From the NCBI GenBank assembly GCA_902728285.1, contig CACVBU010000743.1, forward strand, positions 2,108,410 to 2,172,409: a DNA stretch of 64,000 nucleotides. The letters are read 5' to 3'. Made by a program: the position numbers and the translations under genes. Shown piece by piece: positions 1 through 11,100 of this stretch. This DNA comes from Clytia hemisphaerica. Lineage: Eukaryota > Cnidaria > Hydrozoa > Leptothecata > Clytiidae. The notes beneath the pieces are model-generated. The model had not been told where the DNA came from. It was given only the letters and a program-made list of their open reading frames with translations, and did not search any database. How positions within the stretch are numbered: position 1 is the stretch's first letter; the number at the start of each line of letters is the position of its first letter.

Positions 1-744
1 TTCATTTTCAAGGAGGGTAACTTGGGAGAAAGTTGAATATGGTACCAAGATTTAGCTCATGAAAGCTAAAAACTTTGACAGCCCTACAACTCTGTACAAC
101 TTGCTATCAATTGTAATTGAAATTTTAACAGTAAATTGCTTTAATCTTTGACTATTTTCTCTTGTTTAATACTGCAATTTCTTGACAAAACATCAAGCTC
201 AAAATTGCACAGTGTACTGATCTGTCTGTTAGTGCTTTGGTGTGAAAGGCCAGATCCAAAGTAAAGTGCTCCCTTTGGGAAAAATATCATGAAAAAAACA
301 CCAGCTGAAAAACAACAAAACGTTCCCAGATTACCCCCCAGCAACCCAGTTTTATAAGGTGATAATTTTTGAAAACAGAAACATATAGTGATCAACTTAC
401 CCACATTGGCAAATTTGGCATATACACTTGGGCATTATGAAGCTTGAGCTATCACATCAAAATGTACTTTACTTCCAATAGGAAATCTTTTTTTAACAAA
501 TCACGTTTTTCCACTTTTCACACCAGGTCCGTCGCTGTAGAAATAACATAAACATGTTAAAAATTTGACTCGATTAAGACTGCGGGAAGTGTTCAATGCA
601 ATGGCTTCTCACATGGCATGTTCGAAAATAAGCGAGATTTATCTCAGTTAACCAGTCGCTGAGCTTTCCTAAGTGAGACAAGTTTCCAGATGAGCGAGTA
701 AACAAAATAACATCGATTTGACTTTCCAGTGCGAGCCCTTTAAA

Positions 745-846
745 ATGAGCGAACTTTTGATCAAGAAGCGGTTTTTCAACGAAGTATTACCAAACCGTCA
801 GAAATCGAGTCCCGATGAGCATCCAGTTGGGTTGCTTGATTCGTGA
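745..846 (+). CDS. Possible 33-residue small ORF
   Basis: A short ATG-initiated frame begins MSELLIKKRFFNEVLP and ends with TGA. It lies in the CpG-richer stretch, just after an acceptor-like TTTCCAG, so it could be a uORF, a small terminal exon or chance. No family is recognised. It is listed because its composition is less AT-biased than the surrounding DNA and the start has an A at -3. Confidence 0.15.
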   Translation: MSELLIKKRFFNEVLPNRQKSSPDEHPVGLLDS

Positions 847-1446
847 AGTAGTTCGATCGAGGTACGTGCCAAGAATACTTACTAGGACCGCTCTGGTTGT
901 TCTGATTAACTCAAGCTTTCCTTTGGAAAAAAGTCACTGCTAGTTTGTGGTTTGATCGCTTGCTGGTAAGTATTTTTTAATTTTACTCACATTGTCAGGA
1001 GTGCAGCCTAAGTGCTTGGACTTTCTTGTTCTTGTCACTGTGAAACTGAGCAGGTTGTTTAGCTGGTGTGTTAAAAAACAACCCACAGAGGTGGTATGAA
1101 TGATGAAAAGGCGAAAATCATGATAAGGGGAAGCAGCATGCAATAAATAAAGCAGCTCAAATAAAGAGGACCATAGTGTTCTGTGTTATGGTTTTCCCAA
1201 TTTGGACTTTCTTCCTATGATGGAGAGCAACTCAGGTGCAATTTAAAGACCCTACACACCGGGCTTAAAGAAACACATTCGGAGCAAAAAGTGCCGTTTT
1301 TTTCATGCTCCGGAACACCGGAAGATTTCGGAGCACTTCCAGAGTGTTCCGGAGCACGGTTTTCGGCGATTGGTCTGCACCAAAACTCCGGAACGTTTCG
1401 GTGCAGCAATGAATTTTGAAATAAATATACCTTTTTTCAAAGAACA

Positions 1447-1588
1447 ACCCTGTTGAATAATTATGTAGTCAAGCCATACAAACAATGATACAGCAATGAA
1501 TAATTACTGTTTCATGATGCATATTGTAATAATTATGCATGGGTGTAACATTGTTTTTCTGCTGGACTACATAATTATTCAACAGGGT
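1447..1588. mobile_element. 142-bp MITE with 24-bp perfect TIRs
   Basis: The two ends are perfect inverted copies over 24 bases, starting ACCCTGTTGAATAATTATG. The interior is short and AT-rich with no ORF. I see no clear target-site duplication, so the superfamily is not assigned. Confidence 0.75.
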
Positions 1589-2250
1589 GGCCTCTTTGAA
1601 AAAAGGTCTATTCATGTATAAAAAGGTTTTCAATTTTTGCCTGGAAAGGCTTGTGATGACGTCATCACAAAGCTTTCAACCTCCATAACCTTTGATAGAA
1701 ATATTTTCAAGGCATGCTTTATACCTCAATTTTCATCAGTATTTCATACTCTTTCCGCTGGAACTATCAGATTTTGAATATTTTCAAAAAAATACTTTTT
1801 GCCGCCAGCCACCTGGTGACGTCATCTGGCAGGTGGTCAGGTAGACAGGAGACCCGTCGTGTGTTTTTTTATAATTTGATGTACACAAGACGGGTTCGAG
1901 CTGTGAGTCCAATATTGGACTCACATTTTTTACAGTGGGAAATTCGAATTTAGCGCTGTCCTCACTTACTAAAATAAAAACAAAATTTCGAAAGTTGCGC
2001 TTTCTCTAAGAAAGTGTGACCAGTAAAAGAAAAACAAAATTTGATTGGCTATGTTTTCAACCGTTATTAGGATCTAAGAAATTCAAACTCTCAGCCCGTA
2101 CCATGCTATACATTTCGCCATCAGTTTATCAAAGAAGAAATCATAGCATGGATTCCCAGGCTAGTGGTCAGGTGGCAAAATTTGGTGTTACTTTTTGAAA
2201 TTAATTTTTAAATCCTCTAAGGATCATATGTGCCAAATTTCATGCTTTTA

Positions 2251-3470
2251 CATGGTTTCATCCATGATTTTGAGTCCCCCCTTAAAACACAAATCACCCC
2301 TTATCAATTTATCCCCCCTTAAAGCTTAGAGATGGTTTTGAGGTGCCCCTTAAGTCTTACTCCCCCCTTAAATTTGCAAGACTCTTATGTATACATGCCC
2401 TTAATTTTTGGGGTGTAGAGACAAGCGAGAAATTAGTCCTTAAGCTCTTCTACTGATATTTCTTTCTTTCTTTTGTGAAAAAGTTTTTTATCATTATATA
2501 CTTTTCTAAACCAGCAAATTTAAAATATTAGTAGAGAATGATAAACTGCAATAAACAATATACCTGGTATAAAAATCCCTACAATACACTTTTCTAGAAT
2601 CGTTTTCTCCTCAAACTGATAACGAAACTATTCCATATAGAAGCAGAACAGCAAAATATTCCAAATTGAATGTCTTTAAAAAATGTAAATATTCGAATCA
2701 CGGGCCATTCCATTACTGAAATGTGATTGGAGCCTTAGATGTAGTGTAGGATGATGGCACACCAAGGAAACAAAAATATTTTAGAATGCAACATTCGAAA
2801 ATTCCATAGCTGGAATGTGATTGGAGCCTTAGATGCTTTGCAAGAGCCAAAGTCAATTTTCCAAAGTGGTGTCCCCACCCACCATTTTCTAAACTTTTAC
2901 TAATTCGTTTGCCTAGGCATAATGAGGAAGGAAATATTTAGTGGAGAAGAGTAGATTTATCTTTGATGAATGGAAAAGGGGACAACAGGCCCCATCATGG
3001 TTGGGGCTGACTAGAAAATTTTTTTTTAAATCGACTGCCAAGCTACCCTAAATCACTAAATACAAATAGACAAATTGACTTTCTAGAGTGAAAAGAAACT
3101 TTAAAGAAAGAAAGTGTAATGCGAGCAAAGCGTGCGAAAAAATTGATGTTTTATGATTTCAATATTGTTGTCAGCATTGGTCTTGAGGCGCAGTTAGATT
3201 TTCATTTAATAATGCTATATTGTACACAAAAAACTTGTAAATTAGCTAGATTGCAAAGAAGTTAACAATGAACTGTTTTGCGAGCGAAGCGAGGGAAAAA
3301 ATTGCAAGAAAGGAACAAGATTACTCCCCCCTCAAGTAGCAAGGGCTTCCATTTGACCCTTGAGACCAAGTCCCCCCTTATTTCTCAGTTTTTAACATTT
3401 TTGCCCCTTGTGTTTTTCTCTAAATTTTAAATCACCCCTTATTTTAAGGGGGGGGGGCTGAAACCATGTT
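2251..3470. mobile_element. Large inverted-end repeat element, about 1.2 kb
   Basis: The left end reads CATGGTTTCA, then C-runs with CTTAAAA and AATCACCCCTTAT. The right end is the inverted counterpart (AATCACCCCTTATTTTAAGG, a G-run, then TGAAACCATG). The interior carries more CCCCTTA-type runs and two phrases of the GCGAGCAAAGCG type. No ORF with a recognisable product is present. The terminal pairing is imperfect, so the boundaries are approximate. Confidence 0.45.
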
Positions 3471-3853
3471 TTATCACCATCTGAAGTATTCTTTCGTTTT
3501 TATGTGCTACCAGACCTCAATACTTGGATCAATTTGCATCAATTTTCATGTTTTGCTTATCCAAATCGCTACGTTAAAAATGTGCCACACTTTGTATGGG
3601 CCATCTAGACAAACCAAAACAAGTTACTGTGGTCAAGGATAGGTTCTTTAAGTTTAATGGATTTTATGAATATAGATTGAAAATGGCTCTCTTAAAACAG
3701 TTTTAAATGTAAATAAGTTGAAAATTTTTGATTTTAAAAATTTTTCTCTGGGCTACAGTGCTTGATTTTATAAAATACATGTAATGTTAATCTGTGTATA
3801 TCAGTACTATTTATTTAGATTATAATCATAAAAGACGAATAAAGATTAGAAGT

Positions 3854-6162
3854 ATGGATGAGTCTTTGGATGAAACTTTCAATGAAAGGACTCTGGAAAT
3901 CCAATCTCTTACCCGGTATGGGCATGACTTGTTAATGAAGGGTTCTACAGTGGAAGCAAGCGAGGCTTTTCTAAATGCTTATCAATTTGCGAAACAAGAG
4001 AATAATCCTTATGTTGTTCGAGCATGCTCCTTCAATCTTGGAGCTTGTTATGTTGCAAGTGGACAAGCCAAAGTTGGATTAAAGTACTTAGAAATGGCAA
4101 TGCCTTCTGTCATTGATGATGATGGTTTAGAGAATTTTTCAGATCTGTGGTATAATATTGCTGTAGCACGACACTCGATGGGAGACATTGAACAAGCTAG
4201 CATTGCATATCAAAAAGCACAAGAAGGGTATAATAGGTTGGATTCAAGAAAACTTGAGGCTGAATGTTTATCTAAGCTAGCAGTTTGTTATCATTTATTG
4301 AGGCGTCTAAGTGAAAGTAAAATATCTTATTATAAAGCACATGAATCATATGAGCGACTTGGAGACCGCAACAATCAAGCTCTGTGTCTTGTGAGTTTGA
4401 CTGGAGTCTTCTCTGAGCTAAAGGACATCGATGGTTGTGCTAAAGTTCTGGATATACTTTTGGATGTGTGCCAAGACTTAGAAGACTGCTCGTTGCAAGG
4501 TAAACAATATATTATAGCAAGTATGAAGACAGATGTCAGCATTCCTTGCATTTCTGTTGTTTGATCTTTTGTTTACTGTGTAGCCAGTACATTTGCACTA
4601 TCTTGGACTATAAATCATTTGTCTTGATCCATATCAATTCTTTAAATGGAGAGTAATTATCTAATAGAATTTCATTTCCCAATAGACAGGAAAAAATAAA
4701 ATTGATATTCTTAACGTAAAAAGGAAGTGAAATTTCTTAGAAATGAGCATTGAAATGTAACTTCTTTTAGTAATCAGGAAAATACCCAGGGGAGTCCTTT
4801 TTTGCTCAAAAGTTTTGCCATTTTTATGTTTTGCTTTGAATCCCCTTCATGTTTTATCATGACTTTGACTCATTTCATTCTACTCTAGCTAAGATTTATC
4901 ATGATATTGGCTTACTGTACATATCTGAGAAGCTTTACGAGTCGGCTGCAGAATGTTTTGAGCAATCATTGAAATCAATGGACAAAGAACTTGTAGAGAA
5001 TTCGATTGACAAACATTTGAAAGCCACTGTCCTTCAAAACCTTGGAGCAGTTTGCAATTACATGAGTAGCTACCAAAAGGCAATAGATTATCATCAGAAA
5101 GCCATTGATATTTTTGGTGAGTATACTCATTCCTTTTAGAGATAGTAAGTTAGTAAGTTAGTCTTGCCATTGTATTTCAAGGCTTTTTCAAGACACCCAT
5201 TTTGATAACTATAGTAACAAAAGGTAGCAAGGGTACAAATGAAGCCTTTCAATGGATTGTTTGAAAAACTCTTGAATATTCTCACAGCAAGACAAGTTGT
5301 GCAATACTTTTGTTTTTTCTAATTGCTGTATTTTGTAAACAAGATTTAGTGGTATTGATTCATTTGATTTGCAGGTGAAATTTCAGATCGATCAAGCCAA
5401 ACAGAAGTCTTTGCAAATCTAGCTTATGCATTCACAAAGACAGAAGACTACGAAAATTCCATAATGGCTTTCAAGCATGCAGTCAGATCAGCCAAGGATA
5501 CTGGGAACCAAGAAGCTCAATTTTTGGCTACAGAAGGGTTAGCTGCTGCCTATTTTAGAAATGGCAACTACGATAAATCAGTCCCAACGTATAAGGAAGC
5601 ATTGAGTCTCATACCACCAAGTAAACCAGGGAGTGATAAGGTGTCATACACTGACAGAATCGTATCAAAATTATCAGATGCCATGCAATTCCAACTTGAA
5701 ATTCAACAAAAAGAAGCTGAGAGTGGTGATTCACCAAGGCGTAATAAAAACACAGCTTTTTACCATAAAGACTCCGTAAATACAATGAGGTTCTTCCAAG
5801 AAAAACAACACTCATTGATTGCTAAAGGTTTAGAAGCTCACTCCAGTGATGGGGAGGAACAAGCTAGCAGTTCTGAAGACGATCAAAGCAGCCTAAGCAC
5901 CTCGGTATCCCAAAAACAACAACAACAACAACAACAACAGAAAAATAAACAGAATTATAATAACGAAGGGATGAATTTCAGCATGAAAAGCACATTGAAT
6001 AAGAGTAATTATTATGAGCAACCAGTCCAAGATGATGAGCAGATCCCAAGAGCAGTTAAGGAATATTATTTGGCGCAAGTTTGTCGAGAGAATAATGCTA
6101 AAAAGGAGGAACCAGCTCCTAAAGAGAAAAAAGAGTCCTCAAAGATGTGTCTCATTATGTAA
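3854..6162 (+). CDS. TTC24: TTC24-like tetratricopeptide repeat protein
   Basis: Three coding exons, 3854-4499, 4889-5116 and 5375-6162, join with GT-AG borders and matching phases (both introns phase 1) into 553 codons. The ATG at 3854 starts MDESLDETF; the frame is open upstream, but the sequence ahead looks like an acceptor or 5' UTR (TTATTTAG before 3820). Residues about 10-375 are successive TPR helix pairs, e.g. ACSFNLGACYV, LWYNIAVARHSMGD, ATVLQNLGAVCNYM and VFANLAYAFTKTEDY. Order and wording resemble vertebrate TTC24, as does the length (I recall about 580 residues there). The tail is acidic/Ser-rich, then a Gln run (residues 473-480), then Lys-rich, ending CLIM, a CaaX-type prenylation signal. 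TPR solenoids bind protein partners; the role of TTC24 is poorly known. A polyadenylation signal follows at 6269. Orthology is inferred from memory of the family. Confidence 0.83.
5911..5940 (+). repeat. CAA microsatellite coding for polyglutamine
   Basis: An in-frame CAA tract inside the last exon of the TTC24-like gene encodes eight glutamines flanked by lysines (QKQQQQQQQQK). Such tracts change length readily, and this one lies in the disordered linker between the TPR region and the C-terminal CaaX tail. Confidence 0.85.
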
Positions 6163-6268
6163 TTTTGTAAGACTTATTAAAAAAAAGTTCTTCCATCTCA
6201 GACAGAATTCCGTCTTGCCAAAGTTTTAAAAAAGGGCATTTTCTATTCCAAGATTTTTAGCAAAATGC

Positions 6269-6274
6269 AATAAA
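6269..6274 (+). terminator. Polyadenylation signal of the TTC24-like gene
   Basis: Canonical AATAAA about 107 bases after the TAA stop of the TPR gene, in an A-rich 3' UTR. It is the first clear hexamer after the stop. Confidence 0.55.
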
Positions 6275-8162
6275 ATATCAAGAATATTGGAAGAACCTGC
6301 GGAGATAAACTTTGCTTGGACCACACTGCACTTATGAAAATTATATTATTATTATCAAAATGTCGTCACTACATTCCTAAGGAAATTGCTGCTTTACTCT
6401 ACCTAAACCCTATCATAGGGGCGGTTCAAAACTTGGGGGGCGGGGCTTTTCCTGTACCACCCCTCAACTTTTGATCTAGTTGATCTTTTTGAATTGAAAT
6501 TTGGCACGCAAGATCCTTTTCATATAAGGTAACAAGTGAGGTAAGGTAAAGTGAGCAAAAACCGAAAATTTCCTTTGTTCTTCTAAATAGCTAATTGTGA
6601 TTTAACAAAGTTCCCTGAGTTTAAAATGCAAATGAACGGTTTGAATGATAAGAAATAAATTTGTATTGGAAAAGTGTCAATTTTTATGACACCTCATTGA
6701 TGAAGAGATTCATCATGCTCACAGTGTCAAAGTTTTTAGGTGTCAAAAATTATTTTTTTTGAAGCTGACTAAAAGTTTGGAATTAAAAAATGTCCAATTT
6801 TCGGTTATTAACATTTTCTCCCCCCTCTAGTACGAATAGGGTTAAAAGAGTGTTTGAACCTAAATCAATTTTTACCCTCTCCATCACTGTTCACCTTTAG
6901 GGGAATATCAGATGATTTTTTATATTTGGCTTAAAGATACCTTTTATTGTCCGAGAGACACCTCTAAATCTTTTGACCCATTTTTTTTCTAAAGCTGAGA
7001 TATTTGACTTTGAAATCTCTAAAAATGAGTCGTTACACAGTCTTTAGTTGAATTTCTATTGTTTTCAAGTAAAAATTTGAAAATTCAAAGTCGAATATCT
7101 CAGCTTTGAAAATAATGGGGTCTAAAAATCAAAGGTGTTTTTTAGGATCATAAAAGGTTTCTCTTATGTCTTAGCCAAATAGAATTATCTGATAATCACT
7201 TTAAGTTTAAGTACTGGCTTTGTGGTTGTTTCAAACTTCTCGATATTATTTATTTATGAAATTGCCATAGTATTTTTGGGGGGTAATGAATATCTTATAT
7301 ATTAAATAACTACATTATTAATATAAAGTATGATTTATTGTGTATATAGACTTAATTATTTTGATTTTTGAGGATTGGTTTGGGGAGATAACTTTTTTTA
7401 TTTTTTTTAAACGTGTACATAATCTTTAAAGGTTTAAAGATATATTCAGTCATAAAAATTATTTAAAATTTGGCTTAATTACATTAATAACTTACGTTTA
7501 ATGTTTTGCTCCCATTTAGATTTTTACTTTAGAATGATTTTTGATTAGACTTTCAGGCTTTTTTTGTCTAAAATAAAAGTACTACATGGTTCCCTATTTC
7601 TTAGAAAGCAACTTTTATGCAATTCTTTTCGGGAGTACAAAAAATCGTATAATTTTTTCTCACTTGGTCCGAGATTTTTCAAGTAAGGACTGATGCCCTA
7701 CTGATTAAAAACAATACTTTTAAGTTGAGATAGAGAAATACGGAAAGTCGGATGTTCACTGGAAAAAAGTTCGTCTCGAAGTGTTTTTGTTGCAAAAATA
7801 TGCTTCCAGACATAATGAAAGTATTTTGTTTATTTTGGTTGAGCGTTTCCATTTTACTCCAGTGAACACCTAGGCTACGTCGTCGTATATCTTCTTATTT
7901 TATTCCAGTGAATACGTCGTATATCTTCCTTCGTTTCGAGCCTAAGACTCCTACTCTTCGTAATACCCAAAAGCCTTGAGCTGTCTATTGTGTAGACTAT
8001 TGAACAACTAGCTTTAAGACATTGAAAGGTATTTACTTACAATTTTTACTTATGCCTCTCAAAAATATTTTTCGTTACTTTTAGATTGAATAACACAAAA
8101 AAATCCGTAGAAAATACTATAGAATAATCAATACAATTTACAGACCAGAAGAGATAGCAGTG
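6275..8162. other. Intergenic DNA between TTC24 and PSMG2
   Basis: About 1.9 kb without a recognisable exon. It contains an inverted-repeat element (6903-7203), G- and C-run patches near 6430 and 6820, and otherwise AT-rich DNA. The PSMG2 promoter must lie near the 3' end, but no TATA box or initiator stands out. Confidence 0.5.
6903..7203. mobile_element. Inverted-repeat element, family also at 47105-47405
   Basis: The outer ends pair (ATCAGATGATTTTT against the complement of AGAATTATCTGATAATCA), and a longer inner stretch around AAGCTGAGATATTTGACTTT is inverted at about 7085-7120. A diverged relative with the same outer ATC(A/G)GATG ends and the CCTCTAAATCTTTT phrase lies at 47105-47405, at the 3' end of the dynein gene. 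Confidence 0.6.
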
Positions 8163-11100
8163 ATGCATTCAGACGGACTGTTTTTAACGAAGAAACCAAC
8201 AAACAATTGGAATGGATTTCATCTCATTCTGGTCTGTTTATTAGACTTTAAGATTATTACTATGCTCTAATCAATGCTCAGGCAATGCAATGCTTCGACG
8301 TTTCAAAAATAAAAGTCTGGATATGTCTATAAGCGTTTTTTCAATTTTTTTCTTATCTTTTCAATGCAATCTGACTCTTTAACATATATTTGTCAATTTG
8401 CAAAGCATTAGTTTTGTAGGTGTGCAGTTAGTTTGGGAAATGAAACTACTACAACCTGCAACATTTTTGGGTATCACTTATCAATTCATAGAAGCGTCAA
8501 ACACTTAGGAGTATCTCATTAAACGCCAGCTCGATTTGGTATGGTTATAACAAGCCACATCAATTTAATGATTCAAATTTTTTTTATTTTTAGCCATCTG
8601 TGAGTATCAGTAATGTAGGACAACTTGCAGTGGATATGCTCTTACACAACTTGAAAGACAAAGTCAAAAAAGTGTCCGGAATTTATGACGAAGCATTATT
8701 ACCGGTCACGGGGAAAGATCATAATGGAGAAATCTTCGAATCAATGGAAGGTATTATTTTTTTAAACGATTAATTTTTGAGTTCAAATACCTTGTTGAAG
8801 AATCAATATTTAGCAATCTGCTCAGGTATTGGGCTATTCTAGAAAAGAATTGTACACCTAACTGTCTAACCGAGTCTGGCAGACCACACCATCGTAGTAC
8901 CTTGTGATCAGACTTGTATATGTTTAAACAATATATTTCTTTTAAAGCTCTACTGTTAGATGTTTTTTATATTTTTGGTGACATTGTGATGACATATTTT
9001 CAATCCAACCTCGACTATAACCTAAAGTCTTTGATATTGTTGTTGGTGTAGGGAATAACAGACATCAAGATTTATTTGGACCTAAAATTCGTTTTCGAAA
9101 TATTATTTTTCAGTATTTGAAGCTGAAAATTTAAAGTTGGTTATCATTCAACAAAGAGCACCCTTCATTAAAGTAAGGAACACCTCGTCAATATTTATTT
9201 TTTCGCTTACACAAGTTTCACCAGCCAAACGGTTCCTTAGAACTAACAGCTTCACAAAATTCTAATTTGTTTCCCATTTATACCAAAAAATTACCAAAGA
9301 TATCTAAAAGGTTGAGAATACAACTTGACTGCATTGAACTTGCTTACATATTCGAGTGATTTGCCTTGTCCCTCATAAGGATGGATTTAAGATAGTCATA
9401 GATAGTCCTATCAAATTACAGACAATTACAATAGATCAATTCGATTTTCACTTATTCTTTCTGTACCAGCCCAACCAAATAACATCACTTCGTTAAAGAT
9501 TGTTCGAATGTTAAAAAATAGCTATTGCACGCTCCAACGCATTAGCGAGTTTATGTATTCTGACTTTTGAGGATAGTGACTGAGGCGATTTGGGAAAACC
9601 CGCATTTTTGACCTGCAAAATCGAGTACGGTAAGAGAACTTGCTTACCGTCGTCATCAGCGGATCAGGATCTAGATAATTCAAAAGCTAACCGTCTCCAT
9701 ACATACATAAACTCGCTATTGATATTTGGAGAACAGTGGAAAAATGTCTCCGACACAAAATGGTGGCTAATAGCAACAAACCAAACTTTATCTTTTCAAT
9801 CGCGTTTTAAAACAAAGAAAGAATTTGGTTTGTTTACTGGCCAATTTTCACTTAACTGAAACATTTTTTCTTAGGGAAGAATCCCAAGTTTTAGACAACG
9901 TCTACTGGCGTGGATTGAACGATGTCAGTTCAAGAAAGTAACCATACTTTCCAGTGTCAGCTCACATGTCAAGACAGATGCGGACTTAAATGAAAGGTCA
10001 GAATAATCATGGACAGTGTTAGTCTGCACGCATCCCCTCTGATATGTCTTGATATAGGGGATGAGTATGATGTATGAAAATTTCCTTCCGAGAGTTACCC
10101 CAAACTCAAAAAAGCTCACAAATCCAATAATTGTATTAATCTCTAGCCATTCAAATTTTTAATTTAAATTTAATGAAACTTAAAGTTCTCTCATATTACC
10201 AATCAAGCTAATCAAGTTTCTAAAACTCGAAAATATAAAGATGGGGGTAACTCTCGGACGGGAATTTTATACACGGTACATTCCCTATATGAAAATCTTA
10301 GATCATCCATAAAACATAATGATACGGCTATTCATCATATGCACCATTGCAATGTCTTCCAAGGAGCCAACAGCTGATTAGTTGAAAGTGACGTATTGTC
10401 TGATTTTACGTCACTTACAACCAATCAACTATTGGGTCCATGATGTAATGTCAGAAGACATCGCAGTGGTGCGGTTAAAATCTTCTTTGTATAGATTGTC
10501 CTTTTTTGGTCTTGGAGTGAGAAAATTTTTATAAATTAATTACAAAAAAAGCTAGATTTATACAGTGGAAACTCCACATCTCGAAAACGCAAGTTTATCC
10601 GAATTATGGAAATTTTGAGTTATGGAGTAAGGTTAACTGAAGGGAGTAGAAAACTTGTTCGAGTTAAAAAGACATTCCATCTATAGAGGTTCTAGTTAAA
10701 GAGACTCTACTGTATTTGCAAATTATGCTTTTACTAAATATCCCTGTCAATCAATTTTGGTTTGATTACTATGTTCCTTATGAGGTGGATTCTAATCACG
10801 TACATAAGATTAACATTCAGATTATACTGTTTATATTTTAGTTCACCATTCCGCTTTCTGTGCAACAAGGACACTATTAGAAAGGAGCTTGTTTCAAAAC
10901 ATCAATGGATCGAATATTCAGTTAAGAAGCTGTTAGAGCACAAAGGTAAAAATGAACCTGGATTATGAATAGAATACACCTTTTCGACCTTAGCCGCCAA
11001 TTGCCGCGCGGGCATTTTTTTATCCGCTTTATCCCATTAAACTCGATCCAATCCTTTTTTGACGCATTTTTCTATTGTCTATAGGTGCGAAAAAAGGGAC

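Larger units (their letters stand above)
1..3853. other. Gene-poor 5' flank, repeats
   Basis: No gene is recognised here apart from repeats listed separately. From about 500 to 970 the DNA is richer in CpG than its surroundings and contains a consensus donor-like GTAAGT at 965-970, so it may hold a promoter or a non-coding first exon of the downstream TPR gene; this is inference. TGACGTCATC-type CRE palindromes occur near 1655 and 1815. The remaining open frames are short and have no recognisable product. Confidence 0.4.

Noticed and set aside
5609-6078. Antisense frames under the TTC24 last exon
   Set aside because: Shadows of a confident coding exon, including a poly-Leu complement of the Gln tract.
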